In this document: in pieces, positions 16,828 through 26,620 of the stretch
How the letters are laid out: the number at the start of each line of letters is the position of its first letter
Position numbering within the stretch: the stretch's first letter is position 1
Origin: an uncultured Rhizobiaceae bacterium
GTDB taxonomy: Bacteria > Pseudomonadota > Alphaproteobacteria > Rhizobiales > Rhizobiaceae
Reading direction: 5' to 3'
Length of the DNA stretch: 64,000 bases
Assembly (NCBI GenBank): GCA_951813045.1
Contig: CATOTF010000002.1
Coordinates: forward strand, 4,278,001 to 4,342,000
Position numbers and translations under genes: made by a program
The notes under the pieces: model-generated
What the model saw: only the letters and a program-made list of their open reading frames with translations
What the model was told of the DNA's origin: nothing
The model's database searches: none

Positions 16828-17616
16828 CTACCAACAACAAAACCCTCCATCAACCAGGAGGTCAATGCCAGTACAATATGACGCTGCGTCGCTGGCCAAA
16901 AATACGGCAGGACCGACCATCTCGTCCACCGTTGCCATGCGACCCATGGGAGTTTGACTTTCGAACTCTTTGGTCTGGTGAATCATTTCAGGTCGGGTGT
17001 TCATTGGCGTTGCAGTATAACCGGGACTGATCGTGTTTACCCGAACACCACGGCTCACCCATTCCATTGCCATGCTCTTGGATATATGGATCACGCCCGC
17101 TTTTGATGCATTATAGTGAGCCTGTTCCAATCCACGGTTGACGATTACACCTGACATCGACGCTATATTGATGATTGTGCCCTTACCCTGTTTGAGCATT
17201 GCATTGGCTTCCGCCTGACAAGACAGAAATATGCCCTTCAGATTGATGTCCATCAGGGTTTGAAATTGATCTTCTGGCATTATCTCAGCCGGATTGGCAT
17301 TAGCGATGCCCGCTGCATTGACGGCAATGCCTAAAGGTCCGAATTCGGCCTCGGTTTGGGCGACAGCATCGTCCAGTGCATCCCGGATCGTGACATCTGC
17401 AACCAGTGCTAGTGATCTGCCGCCACCTCCTTCGATCATATTAACAGTGTCTGCCAAGCCACCGTCTTCGCGCCTATCCAGACAAGCAACACTGGCTCCG
17501 CATTGTGACAATCCAAGCGCAATACGTTGCCCAATGCCACTTCCGGCACCAGTAACGATTGCAACGCGGCCACCCAAATCGAATAATCTGGGAGCGTTCA
17601 AAGTCAGATCGGTCAT
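16828..17616 (-). CDS. SDR family oxidoreductase (sugar/polyol dehydrogenase type)
   Basis: 262-aa classical short-chain dehydrogenase: NAD(P) motif VTGAGSGIGQ near residue 21, NAAGI, catalytic Ser in IINIASMSG, and YNASK. It is the last gene of a minus-strand operon with a ribose-type ABC transporter (36 bp after the ATPase), so it probably oxidises the imported sugar or polyol. Similar SDRs beside such transporters act on tetritols, pentitols or rare sugars; the substrate here is not known. Confidence 0.9.
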   Translation of the reverse strand: MTDLTLNAPRLFDLGGRVAIVTGAGSGIGQRIALGLSQCGASVACLDRREDGGLADTVNMIEGGGGRSLALVADVTIRDALDDAVAQTEAEFGPLGIAVNAAGIANANPAEIMPEDQFQTLMDINLKGIFLSCQAEANAMLKQGKGTIINIASMSGVIVNRGLEQAHYNASKAGVIHISKSMAMEWVSRGVRVNTISPGYTATPMNTRPEMIHQTKEFESQTPMGRMATVDEMVGPAVFLASDAASYCTGIDLLVDGGFCCW

Positions 17617-17652
17617 ATTGTAAGTCCATATGCTAATGACGGCGGCGTTGGA

Positions 17653-19146
17653 TCAGCTCGTTGCCAATTCCATCACCGAGACATCGTTGGCTTCAGTGTG
17701 ATCAAGAATTCCGGCTTGCCGGCCCGCGGCCATAACAAGAATGCGGTTTGAAACCCCCAGAATTTCTTCAAGATCAGAACTCACCACAATCACCGCCACA
17801 CCCTGTGCAGCGAGAGCGTGGATGATCTCATAAATCGAGGAACGAGCGCCCACGTCGATTCCACGGGTTGGCTCATCAAGCAAGACCACACGTGGATTGC
17901 GTGCAAGCCATTTGGCAATCACAACTTTCTGTTGATTGCCTCCCGACATCTGATTGGCACTTTGAGAACCTTTTCCCTTAACGCCAAACCTCTCGATATT
18001 CGTACTCGCGAAGTTTCTGACAAGACGCCCCATTACCCATCCGGATTTTGTGACCGAATCCATATTGCAATAGGCAATATTTTCCTGAATCGAATGCTTC
18101 AACACAAGCCCATGTTGTTTTCTATCCTCAGGCACAAGCACAATTCCATTGTTGATTGCATCCTTTGGTGATTTTGGTGTTGCACCGTCACCGGCAAGAA
18201 GGATTTGTCCAGTTTTAATGGGGTCAGCACCGGCAATGGCTCGAACCAATTCAGTGCGCCCTGCTCCCACAAGGCCTGCTATGCCAAATATCTCGCCCTC
18301 CCGAACCTGGAAACTCACGTCATTGAAGCTAGCATCTGGAGCGGAAAGCCCATCGACCTCGAACACGACTTCATCATTTGGAATAGCTAGTTTCGGGAAC
18401 ATTTGTTCAAGTGGACGTCCAACCATGGATTCCACGATCATTCGGACAGGAAGATCAGCGGTATCAAATTCCTGGACCTTCGATCCGTCGCGCATGACAA
18501 TGATGCGGTCAGCAATCCGTTTAATTTCTTCCAAACGATGGGAAATATAGATGATTCCTACGCCCTCAGAGCGCAAACGATCAATCTGTTCAAAGAGGAG
18601 GCTTGTTTCGTCGCCGCCGAGCGCTGCGGTGGGCTCATCGAAGATCAGCAGTTTGGCGTTTAAGGTCAGTGCTTTGGCGATTTCAATCAGCTGTTGGTTA
18701 GCGGTGGATAACCCCTCAACCTTACGTCGGGGCGATATGTCGAGTCCTAACCGTTCCAAGCCTGCTTGAGCACGCTCTTCCATTTGTTTGCGATCAACAA
18801 CGGCACCCTTCATGGGGTAGCGGCCGACAAATATATTCTCCGCTATTGAAAGGTGTGGTAAAAGCAGCAGTTCCTGATGGATCATAGCCACGCCTGCATC
18901 AATTGCTGCGCGGGGGGTGGCGGGCGCAAATGTCGCGCCCTGCCATGTCATCTTTCCAGAACTTGGGAGAATAGTGCCGGAAATGATGTTCGAAACTGTT
19001 GATTTGCCAGCACCATTTTCACCGAGCAATGCCACGACCTCACCTGCATGAATGTCCAGATCGATCCCATGCAAAACTTCCGTCGGTCCAAAGGACTTAC
19101 AGACATCCCGAAGGGTCAGAATTGGTGCTTCACTTCTTAAGGTCAA
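17653..19146 (-). CDS. Sugar ABC transporter ATP-binding protein (RbsA/XylG-like, double NBD)
   Basis: 497-aa ATPase of the CUT2 sugar importer class, with two tandem nucleotide-binding domains. The first has a canonical Walker A (GENGAGKST) and DEPTAALGGDE; the second has a degenerate Walker A (GLVGAGRTE), the signature MSGGNQQKVVIAKW and LLDEPTRGIDVGARS. It energises uptake of a monosaccharide delivered by the SBP encoded just upstream (19186). Intact itself, but its permease gene is interrupted, so the transporter is probably non-functional unless another permease substitutes. Confidence 0.93.
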   Translation of the reverse strand: MTLRSEAPILTLRDVCKSFGPTEVLHGIDLDIHAGEVVALLGENGAGKSTVSNIISGTILPSSGKMTWQGATFAPATPRAAIDAGVAMIHQELLLLPHLSIAENIFVGRYPMKGAVVDRKQMEERAQAGLERLGLDISPRRKVEGLSTANQQLIEIAKALTLNAKLLIFDEPTAALGGDETSLLFEQIDRLRSEGVGIIYISHRLEEIKRIADRIIVMRDGSKVQEFDTADLPVRMIVESMVGRPLEQMFPKLAIPNDEVVFEVDGLSAPDASFNDVSFQVREGEIFGIAGLVGAGRTELVRAIAGADPIKTGQILLAGDGATPKSPKDAINNGIVLVPEDRKQHGLVLKHSIQENIAYCNMDSVTKSGWVMGRLVRNFASTNIERFGVKGKGSQSANQMSGGNQQKVVIAKWLARNPRVVLLDEPTRGIDVGARSSIYEIIHALAAQGVAVIVVSSDLEEILGVSNRILVMAAGRQAGILDHTEANDVSVMELATS

Positions 19147-19185
19147 GTTACTGCCTATTGAATAGCGACACTGGCGATCATGGGA

Positions 19186-20127
19186 TTAAGGGTGTTTTTC
19201 AACAAACTTAGCAGCGTCGGCACAAGTCGTCAGAACCGCATTCGGGATTTGACGAGCCGGTACTGATGCACCATGACCAACAGCGATTGCCGAGTTGACG
19301 GCAAGAACGCCCATAGCCTGTGTGCTTTGAGTAGCCGTTACAATGAATGGAGTATCGCAAGCAACCAGAGATTTTAGGGCAGCTCCGTCGCCATCATAGC
19401 CACCAACAATAACCTGTTTTTCTAATCCGGCACCCTGAACCGCTTTCGCTGCGCCCATTGCAAGACCATCTGCCTGACCGAAGATAATGCTGACGTCAGG
19501 GTTCGCTTGCAACATGTTCTGCGCAATCTGGAAACCTTCATCGGGTGACCACTGCTGGCTCCATTGCTGCGCGACCAGCTCAACGCCCGGGTTCTCGTCG
19601 ATTGCTCTTTTGCAGCCTTCGAAGCGCTGAACCTCAGGTGTTGTTCCTTTTTGGCCGTGAATGATGACCATTTTGCCTTTGCCGCCAGCTTTCTTGATGA
19701 TGTGGTCACAGACCTGATATGCCGACACAATATTTTCACCATAGATCACGGTGTCACCGGGTTCGCCTGCTGGCTCACGGTCAACGTTAATGACTGGAAT
19801 ACCGGCTGCGCGTGCAAGACGGGTTGGAACGGCTGCGGCTGCCGCACCTGCCGGGATATAGATGAATGCATCAATGCCCTGCGTCATCAGATCCTGCACT
19901 TGACTGACCTGCGTTGCCGTATCGTTTTTAGCATCGACAACGATAACCTCGATGCCAAGTTTGGCAGCATAACCTTCAACACCCAGTTTGATTTGATTGA
20001 AGAAATCTGCTTGCAAATTAGGAACAGCCAGTCCGATTTTTTTGACTTCAGCAGCTGACGCTCCGGTCGACACGGATAACGCGCAAAGCGCCGCCGTGGC
20101 CAATAAGGCTTTTTTGATGGTATTCAT
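19186..20127 (-). CDS. Sugar ABC transporter substrate-binding protein (RbsB-like)
   Basis: 313-aa periplasmic binding protein. The signal peptide ends SVSTGASA-AEVKK; the mature part has the type I PBP fold (IGLAVPNLQADFFNQIKLGVEGYAAKLGIEVIVVDAKND, GIDAFIYIPAG, PVINVDREPAG, IVGGYDGDGAALK). AGGAGG precedes the ATG. Ligand inferred to be a pentose or related sugar. It is preceded by a truncated permease gene and followed by the ATPase and SDR genes. Confidence 0.92.
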   Translation of the reverse strand: MNTIKKALLATAALCALSVSTGASAAEVKKIGLAVPNLQADFFNQIKLGVEGYAAKLGIEVIVVDAKNDTATQVSQVQDLMTQGIDAFIYIPAGAAAAAVPTRLARAAGIPVINVDREPAGEPGDTVIYGENIVSAYQVCDHIIKKAGGKGKMVIIHGQKGTTPEVQRFEGCKRAIDENPGVELVAQQWSQQWSPDEGFQIAQNMLQANPDVSIIFGQADGLAMGAAKAVQGAGLEKQVIVGGYDGDGAALKSLVACDTPFIVTATQSTQAMGVLAVNSAIAVGHGASVPARQIPNAVLTTCADAAKFVEKHP

Positions 20128-20302
20128 AGTTTTCTCCTCCTTGAAGAATGGGTCGGTGATTGTGGTTGGACCCGATGAACCCGATACAGTCGGGCTATTG
20201 CTTAAACATCAAAGGCATGTTGCCCTTTGATAAACTCTTGTTCCGTGCAAACTCTGCTTCGTCGTGAGCTGCATTGCATTAAAAACGCGCATTCATAGCA
20301 GA

Positions 20303-20489
20303 TCACTTGCCTCTTTCCTTGATGGTCTCCGCCGCTACTGCGAGCACGATAACCAGGCCAATCACAACGGCCTGCACAAATGGCGAGACGCTGAGCAAAT
20401 TCAGGCCGTTACGAAGAACTCCGATGATTAAAACACCGATTAGCGTACCGCCAACGCCACCGGTGCCTCTGTGAATCCCGGAGACAAAA
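20303..20489 (-). pseudogene. Sugar ABC permease (RbsC-like), 3' fragment
   Basis: Only about 60 C-terminal codons remain: GGVGGTLIGVLIIGVLRNGLNLLSVSPFVQAVVIGLVIVLAVAAETIKERGK, the final two membrane segments of a CUT2 permease. The rest is cut away at 20489/20490 by the IS21 element, and the missing 5' part is nowhere else in the window. The apparent longer frame running to 20839 is IS21 sequence read antisense. Confidence 0.85.
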
Positions 20490-20578
20490 TGACCACAGAA
20501 ATGGTTGGGTAATCTGACCGTCGCGGAGTAAAATTCCGCACTCTGACACCTTGTGCTTGTGAGTATTAGGTGGGGAAG

Positions 20579-22078
20579 ATGTATTCTGTGGATTTGTATA
20601 GTCGGGTGCGTCGAGCGTGCCATGTGGATGGGAAGAACAATAGCGAGGTGGCCCGTTTGTTCGGGATTGATCGCAAAACCGTGGCGAAGATCCTGAAGCA
20701 CTCGGTTCCGCCCGGTTATCAAAGAACGACCGCGCCTGTTCGCCCGAAGTTGGATCCGTTTGTTGGGATAATTGATCAGATCCTGAAAGACGACAAAAAG
20801 GTCATCAAAAAGCAACGGCACACAGCCAAGCGTATTCATGCGCGGTTACGGGATGAGCACGGGTTCACTGGCGGGATCACCATTGTCACTGATTATGTGC
20901 GTGAGAAGCAAAGACGAACCCAGGAGGTGTTTGTTCCTCTGGTTCACGCGCCCGGCCATGCTCAGGTCGATTTTGGTGAGACGTTCGGCGTGATCGACGG
21001 TGTCGAACGCAAGCTGCATTACATCGCTATATCGTTGCCGCATTCGGATGCGTTCTTCATGAAGGCGTATCCGGCGGAAACAACAGAAGCCTTCTGTGAC
21101 GGTCACAATGCTGCGTTTGCTTTCTTCGGCGGTGTGCCGTTGTCGATGCTCTACGACAACACCGTGATTGCAGTTGCAAAGATCCTGGGCGGTGGCAAAC
21201 GGATACGCACGAGAACTTTCTCAGAGCTACAATCGCACTATCTGTTTGAGGATAAGTTTGGTCGCCCTGGCAAAGGCAATGATAAAGGGAATGTCGAAGG
21301 CGTCATTGGTTACGGTCGCAGGAACTTTCTCATCCCAGCCCCACGGTTCGACAGCTTTGATGCCTTGAACGCCTGGTTGGAAGAATGCTGCCTGAAGCGT
21401 CAGGATGATGTTGTTCGCGGACATGGTGAGAGTATTGGTGAACGATTGCTGAGAGACCTGGACGCGCTGATGGCATTGCCCCCAACGCCATACGACGCGT
21501 GTGAAAAGTTTAGCACGCGGGCAACGTCAATCTCGATGATCCGCTACCGCAATAATGATTACTCCGTTCCTGTCGCCTTTGCCCATCATGAGGTTCAGGT
21601 TCGCGGTTACATCCATGAGGTTGTGATTGGCAGTGGAACCGAGATTATTGCCCGCCATCGTCGGTCTTATGAGAAGGCAGACATGATCTTCGACCCGCTT
21701 CACTATCTGCCCTTGCTGGAACAAAAGGTAGGTGCTCTCGATCAGGCGGCACCATTGCAAGGCTGGGGTTTACCCGATGCATTTGCGATCCTTCATCGTT
21801 TATTAGAAGCCCGCATGGGTAAGGCGGGAAAACGCGAGTATGTTCAGATCCTGCGTCTGCTGGAAACTTTTGAGCTGGAGCACGTTCACGCCGCAATCCA
21901 ACAAGCTTTGGATCTGGGTGCCATTGGCTATGATGCGATCAAGCACCTTATTCTGTGCCGGATCGAGCGGCGACCGCCCAGGCTTGATCTCGACATCTAC
22001 CCCTATTTGCCCAAAGCGGTGGTCGAGACGACAAAACCTGCCAGCTATGCCGTGCTGTTGTCGGAGGCGGCAGCATGA
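20579..22078 (+). CDS. istA: IS21 transposase IstA
   Basis: 499-aa IS21 transposase: N-terminal HTH (NNSEVARLFGIDRKTVAKIL), DDE catalytic core (HAQVDFGETFGVIDG, MLYDNTVIAV, and the acidic residue in NDKGNVEGVIGYGRRNF) and a C-terminal region. ATG at 20579 has AGG 8 nt upstream; the frame also allows GTG at 20570. No internal stops. Confidence 0.93.
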   Translation: MYSVDLYSRVRRACHVDGKNNSEVARLFGIDRKTVAKILKHSVPPGYQRTTAPVRPKLDPFVGIIDQILKDDKKVIKKQRHTAKRIHARLRDEHGFTGGITIVTDYVREKQRRTQEVFVPLVHAPGHAQVDFGETFGVIDGVERKLHYIAISLPHSDAFFMKAYPAETTEAFCDGHNAAFAFFGGVPLSMLYDNTVIAVAKILGGGKRIRTRTFSELQSHYLFEDKFGRPGKGNDKGNVEGVIGYGRRNFLIPAPRFDSFDALNAWLEECCLKRQDDVVRGHGESIGERLLRDLDALMALPPTPYDACEKFSTRATSISMIRYRNNDYSVPVAFAHHEVQVRGYIHEVVIGSGTEIIARHRRSYEKADMIFDPLHYLPLLEQKVGALDQAAPLQGWGLPDAFAILHRLLEARMGKAGKREYVQILRLLETFELEHVHAAIQQALDLGAIGYDAIKHLILCRIERRPPRLDLDIYPYLPKAVVETTKPASYAVLLSEAAA

Positions 22079-22851
22079 ACGACACTGTTACCGATACACC
22101 GCAAGTTCTACTCAAACATCATCTGACCAAACTTCGGCTGCCAACCTTCCAGAGTGAATATACCAAACAGGCCCAACAATGTGCCGCTGAGAATAAGGAT
22201 CATGTCCAATATCTCCTGCGGTTATGTGAGTTGGAGCTGATTGAACGTGAGCGCCGAATGGTGGAGCGACGCATCAAAGCTGCGAAGTTCCCGGCAACCA
22301 AGAGCCTCGACAGCTTTGACTTCAAAACGATCCCGTCAGTGAACAAGGTGCTCGTGATGGAACTGGCCCGTTGCGAGTACGCTGCGAAACGCCAAAACAT
22401 CATCGCGTTAGGACCAAGTGGAACCGGCAAAACCCATGTTGCCCTCGGCCTTGGACTGGCTGCCTGCCAAAAGGGGATGAAAGTCCGCTTCACCACGGCT
22501 GCTGCACTGGTTCATGAGATGATCGAGGCCGTTGATGAACGTCGCTTGCAACGGCATCAAAAACAACTGGCAGCTCAAGACCTGCTGATCATTGACGAAC
22601 TGGGCTTCGTCCCTCTCTCCAAAACCGGGGCGGAGTTGCTGTTCGAAGTAATCAGCCAACGGTATGAACGCGGTTCCATCATCATCACATCCAATCTACC
22701 ATTCGACGAATGGACAGAGGTCTTCGGATCAGAACGCCTAACGGGCGCAATACTCGACCGGCTGACACACCACGTCCACATCCTGGAGATGAATGGTGAA
22801 AGCTACAGGTTGCACCAGAGCCGAAAACAAAAATCTGTTCAAATCAACTGA
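22075..22851 (+). CDS. istB: IS21 helper ATPase IstB
   Basis: 258-aa AAA+ ATPase needed for IS21 transposition target selection. Walker A is GPSGTGKTH and Walker B LLIIDELG; SQRYERGSIIITSNLPFDEW is the usual sensor region. It starts four bases before the istA stop (ATGA overlap), so it is translationally coupled. Confidence 0.95.
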   Translation: MNDTVTDTPQVLLKHHLTKLRLPTFQSEYTKQAQQCAAENKDHVQYLLRLCELELIERERRMVERRIKAAKFPATKSLDSFDFKTIPSVNKVLVMELARCEYAAKRQNIIALGPSGTGKTHVALGLGLAACQKGMKVRFTTAAALVHEMIEAVDERRLQRHQKQLAAQDLLIIDELGFVPLSKTGAELLFEVISQRYERGSIIITSNLPFDEWTEVFGSERLTGAILDRLTHHVHILEMNGESYRLHQSRKQKSVQIN

Positions 22852-22937
22852 CACTAAACCAGATCAAAAACACAAACGTCCCAAAATCTGGCCAATTTTA
22901 CTCCGGGATCAAGACCCATTTTAGGCTGGGATTGACA

Positions 22938-23105
22938 TACCCTGTCAGACAATCCAAACCCCACAATGCCGCCCAAATCCCCATAGAACCCGCTGAACCA
23001 TCTCAGCTAAACCTCATGCGATTCCGTGCTTGAGCGCTTCTCCGACGCCAGACAATCACTACCCGCGACTCAAAATTCGAGCGTGGCGTCCGAGAAACCT
23101 GCATC
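22938..23105 (+). repeat. IS91-type terminus, solo copy (168 bp)
   Basis: 168 bp identical, as read, to 26621-26788, the downstream end of the IS91-type element. It is fused directly to the right end of IS21. It probably marks the former end of another IS91-type copy, or a one-ended transposition product. Confidence 0.8.
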
Positions 23106-23261
23106 CATGCGGACCTAAAGTCTGATTGGGCTGGCATCCGGAATGTGAAATATCGTCAATACCAGCGGAATAGAATACGCGCCAATTCGGCACTTGGGCA
23201 ACACCAAATTGGCGACATCGTATACCTCAACGCTTAGTTCCAATCACATAATGAACCGGCT
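23106..23261. other. Short non-coding stretch downstream of azoR
   Basis: About 155 bp between the solo IS91-type terminus and the azoreductase stop codon. No gene recognised. Confidence 0.4.
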
Positions 23262-23873
23262 TCACACGGCAATTCGTTCTGCTTCGGCCTGTCCGGCTGC
23301 AAGCCCTTCTTCAGCAGCTTCCGGGCTCATGGCAAGACCTTCTGCCCGTAAAATTGTGACATCGGTCAGTCCAATTATAGCCAGAATGTCCCTCAGATAG
23401 TTCCCGCAGTGCTCGAATCCCTGCATAAATCCTTCAGAATAGATACCGCCGCTGCCGACTGCGATGACAGCTTTCTTGCCGGAAAGTAAACCAACGGGTC
23501 CATTTTCCGTATAGTTGAATGTTTTGCCAGCACGCAAGATGTTGTCTATCCAAGATTTCATCGTTGATGCGATGCCGAAATTATGCATCGGCGTTCCCAA
23601 AACTAATACGTCAGCATCCATTAGCTGAGCGATATAAGCATCTGACACTGCCAACGCAGCCTCGCTCTCTGGCCCGTGTTCCTCGGGTGGAGAGAAAAAT
23701 GCCTGTAAATGATGTGGACCGATATGAGAGGGAGGGCTGCTCACCAGATCAAGATCGACAACTTCCGTGTTTGGACGGGATGCAACATATTTGTCTATGT
23801 AGCTTTTGGATACTGCTCGCGATGCAGACGAAATCATATTTGGGCTCGACTGGATACTCAATATTGTTGGCAT
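23262..23873 (-). CDS. azoR: FMN-dependent NADH-azoreductase / quinone reductase
   Basis: 203-aa flavodoxin-like reductase. Motifs: the FMN phosphate-binding start ILSIQSSPNMISSASRAVSK, the PMHNFGIASTMKSWIDNILRAGKTFNYT segment diagnostic of AzoR, and GSGGIYSEG. It reduces quinones (and azo dyes) by two-electron transfer, a detoxification role. AAGGA lies upstream of the ATG. Cargo of the island, placed between two copies of the IS91-type terminus, so it may have been carried in by that element. Confidence 0.93.
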   Translation of the reverse strand: MPTILSIQSSPNMISSASRAVSKSYIDKYVASRPNTEVVDLDLVSSPPSHIGPHHLQAFFSPPEEHGPESEAALAVSDAYIAQLMDADVLVLGTPMHNFGIASTMKSWIDNILRAGKTFNYTENGPVGLLSGKKAVIAVGSGGIYSEGFMQGFEHCGNYLRDILAIIGLTDVTILRAEGLAMSPEAAEEGLAAGQAEAERIAV

Positions 23874-24208
23874 TGATCATTCCTTGTTTGTTGTATCTGG
23901 GGCCATGTTTAATGCAGGCCAAATGTCACCGGCGTCCAACCTATTTCTGAGACCGTATCAATGTCCAGCTGCAATATCGATCTGTTGACACTAGGATAGC
24001 TCATCATCGGTGCCAATTGGTCCAGCAAGCCGTTCTTGTGTCGACATCGCAGCAAGGTCTTAAGTGGGCTCCAGCACTAAATCGCTTCGCGATAGTTGGG
24101 GCGCGTTGTTTGGTTTTGTATTGACTATGTCAGATTTGCTGTTGGGGAGTTGATCGCGGTTCCTTTGTCTCGAGGTGCTTTTGCCTCGATTGACGGAGGA
24201 TTTTTCCC
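23874..24208. other. Gap upstream of IS91-type element genes
   Basis: About 335 bp that should contain the 5' terminus of the IS91-type element and its promoter. I cannot fix the boundary because no second copy of this end exists in the window. Confidence 0.4.
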
Positions 24209-25135
24209 ATGACCATTCAGACATTGCCCCGGACGCCGACTTCCACAACGCCGCTTCGTGCCCGCATGATTTCGGATATGAAAGGGCGCAATCTGGGTAA
24301 GGCATCGCAGACCAGTCACCTGCGCGCCTGCAAGCGTTTTGCAGCCTGGCTCAATCGTTCTCCCGACACGGCAACACCCGATGATGTGAAGCACTTTCAG
24401 GAATATCTGATCGAGAGTGGCGCGAGCATTTGCACGCGCAACCAGACCATGACCGGCGTAAAGTTTCTGTTCCGGGTGACGCTGCGGCGACACGATTTGG
24501 TGGCGGAGATATTCAGCCTCAAGGAGCCAGTAAAGGTGCCGCTGGTTCTCAGTAAGGAGGAAGTGAAGCGTATTCTGGCCATGGCACCGAGCCTGAAGGC
24601 GAAGGTGATGTTATCACTGGCTTACGGTTGCGGGCTACGTGCAGGCGAAGTTGTTCGACTTAAAGTCGGCGATATAGACAGCGCCCAAAACATCATCCGC
24701 ATTGTGCAGGCTAAGGGGCGCAAGGATCGCAACGTTATGTTGCCTTCCGATATTCTGGGCCTGCTGCGCGACTGGTGGAAAGAACGCCCAACCGGTCAGG
24801 ATAAGAGTATCGCACGTGAAGACCGTTTGATATTTCCAGGATATAACGGAAAGCACCTTTCTTCCCGCCAGATCTCGCGATTGTTCAAGCAAGCAGCGCG
24901 GGCCGCCGGGATCACCAAGCCCGTTACATTGCACACGTTGCGGCATTCGTTTGCAACGCATTTGCTGGAGAGTGGTGTGGACATCCGGGTCATTCAGGCA
25001 CTGCTGGGTCATACCAAGCTCACAACAACGGCGCGTTATGCAAGCGTTGCCACTGGAATGATTGCAGCTGTGGAAAGCCCATTGGATAATCTGAATGGGG
25101 TCAAACGCAAAAGGACCAAACGCAAGTCCTCATAA
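24209..25135 (+). CDS. Tyrosine recombinase of IS91-type element
   Basis: 308-aa phage-integrase-family recombinase. SAM-like N-terminal domain (KGRNLGKASQTSHLRACKRFAAWLNRSP), then catalytic Arg in YGCGLRAGEVVRL, HTLRHSFATHLLESG, LLGHT and the tyrosine in TTTARYASV. Intact. Seven bases separate it from the transposase frame, so the two are co-transcribed. Its exact role in IS91-type transposition is not established. Confidence 0.92.
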   Translation: MTIQTLPRTPTSTTPLRARMISDMKGRNLGKASQTSHLRACKRFAAWLNRSPDTATPDDVKHFQEYLIESGASICTRNQTMTGVKFLFRVTLRRHDLVAEIFSLKEPVKVPLVLSKEEVKRILAMAPSLKAKVMLSLAYGCGLRAGEVVRLKVGDIDSAQNIIRIVQAKGRKDRNVMLPSDILGLLRDWWKERPTGQDKSIAREDRLIFPGYNGKHLSSRQISRLFKQAARAAGITKPVTLHTLRHSFATHLLESGVDIRVIQALLGHTKLTTTARYASVATGMIAAVESPLDNLNGVKRKRTKRKSS

Positions 25136-25141
25136 TCTGCC

Positions 25142-26416
25142 TTGCCCCGTCCATCTTTTGGTCGCGGTCCTCGCATTCATCATCGCCGGGGCTCGTCCAA
25201 CGCCTCTTGTCTGGAGGTTGCGGATATCTTCCGCGACCATGGTGCTGCGTGGCGCGCGGCTAATGCCGGGCGCATCAGCCTGAACCAATTGAAAGTGATG
25301 TCAGCGATTGAACGCTGCCGCACGGCCGCGCTCGGCGGTCATGTTACGCGTTGCGAAGACTGCGCCCACGAGCACATCGCCTACAACTCATGCCGGAACA
25401 GACACTGTCCAAAATGCCAGGCGAGTGCTGCAAAGGCATGGCTGGTCGCACGAGAGGCCGAACTGTTGCCTGTGAGGTATTTCCATCTCGTCTTCACGTT
25501 GCCAAAGCCAATCGCTGACATCGCGCGCCAAAACAAACCGGAGATCTACAATCTGCTGATGCGGATCAGTGCAGACACGGTGATCAAAATCGCCTCCGAT
25601 CCAAAACATCTCGGTGCGCAAGTTGGCATCACCTCGGTACTGCACACATGGGGATCGGCGATGACGCACCACCCGCACGTCCACATGATCGTACCGGGCG
25701 GCGGACTATCACCGGATCGGAGCGCATGGATAGCGAGCCGGAAGAACTTCTTCCTGTCCGTGCGTGTTCTGTCTCGCTTGTACCGGCGTCTCATTTTGGA
25801 AGAACTGGTCAGGTTGCACAACGCCGGGAAGATGCGTTTCTTTGGCGATCACGCCCACCTTGTCAATAAGCCCGCCTTTGATGCTTTCCTCAAACCTTTG
25901 CGCAAAATCGAATGGGTCGTTTATGCCAAGGAGCCATTTGCCGGACCTAAAGCGGTGCTGGCATATCTGTCGCGCTATACCCACCGGGTTGCGATCTCAA
26001 ATAGTCGCCTGATCCGTTTCGACGCAAATCATGTCACTTTCCGCGTCAAGGATTACCGCGTCGATGGTCCCCCGAACGCAAGGTGCAGACACAAAACCAT
26101 GACCCTCAAGACCGATGAGTTCATTCGGCGGTTCCTGATCCATGTCCTGCCAAAAGGCCAGCATCGCATCCGCCATTACGGCTTCTTGGGAAACGGCAAT
26201 CGAGCCAACAATATCACCCTGATCAGGAACCTGCTCAAAGCCAAAGCGCCAGACACGGATCATGATAATGGCGATCCCGTCGAAGGTGCCGATGAACAAC
26301 CCCGTGTTCTTGCATTGCCCTGCCCATGCTGCGGCGGACGATTGATCATCGGCAAGGCTTTCGCGCCTAAACAGCAACCAAGAGCACCACCAAAATCAAA
26401 GAAGACCGCCGCATGA
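25142..26416 (+). CDS. IS91-family transposase (HUH, Y1-type)
   Basis: 424-aa rolling-circle transposase. N-terminal zinc ribbon (RCEDCAHEHIAYNSCRNRHCPKC), HUH motif in THHPHVHMIVPGGG, catalytic tyrosine region VLAYLSRYTHRVAIS, and a late CPCCGG. The open frame begins with TTG at 25142; alternative starts lie a little downstream. No internal stops, so it looks active. Confidence 0.93.
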   Translation: MPRPSFGRGPRIHHRRGSSNASCLEVADIFRDHGAAWRAANAGRISLNQLKVMSAIERCRTAALGGHVTRCEDCAHEHIAYNSCRNRHCPKCQASAAKAWLVAREAELLPVRYFHLVFTLPKPIADIARQNKPEIYNLLMRISADTVIKIASDPKHLGAQVGITSVLHTWGSAMTHHPHVHMIVPGGGLSPDRSAWIASRKNFFLSVRVLSRLYRRLILEELVRLHNAGKMRFFGDHAHLVNKPAFDAFLKPLRKIEWVVYAKEPFAGPKAVLAYLSRYTHRVAISNSRLIRFDANHVTFRVKDYRVDGPPNARCRHKTMTLKTDEFIRRFLIHVLPKGQHRIRHYGFLGNGNRANNITLIRNLLKAKAPDTDHDNGDPVEGADEQPRVLALPCPCCGGRLIIGKAFAPKQQPRAPPKSKKTAA

Positions 26417-26620
26417 CAATCCAAATCATGGCCCAGAACACGGCGCGCACATATCAGCAGACCTGCCTAACCGTCCGCCGAATGGCAGACGACACTGCCG
26501 ATATGTGCAAAACAAACGGCAGAACCAAAACGCTATGCCCCGATCTGCCTAAACGGAAGAAACCGAGGCGAAATCGTGCCCAAATGGCCTCCAAAACCGG
26601 CATCAGTTCGGTGGTAACTC
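26417..26620. other. 3' non-coding part of IS91-type element
   Basis: Non-coding stretch between the transposase stop and the repeated terminus. A plus-strand frame here (26413-26679) has no recognisable family and runs into the terminal repeat. Confidence 0.4.

Larger units (their letters stand above)
20490..22937. mobile_element. IS21-family insertion sequence
   Basis: About 2.45 kb with istA and istB overlapping by 4 bp. The ends begin TG; subterminal inverted copies of GGAGTAAAATT lie at 20525 (plus) and near 22900 (minus). Exact ends are estimated to within a few bases. It cuts the permease gene on its left and abuts an IS91-type terminus on its right, without a visible target duplication. 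Confidence 0.8.

Noticed and set aside
20490-20839. Apparent extension of the ABC permease gene leftward from 20839 on the minus strand
   Set aside because: This part lies inside IS21 and is antisense to istA; only 20303-20489 belongs to the permease.
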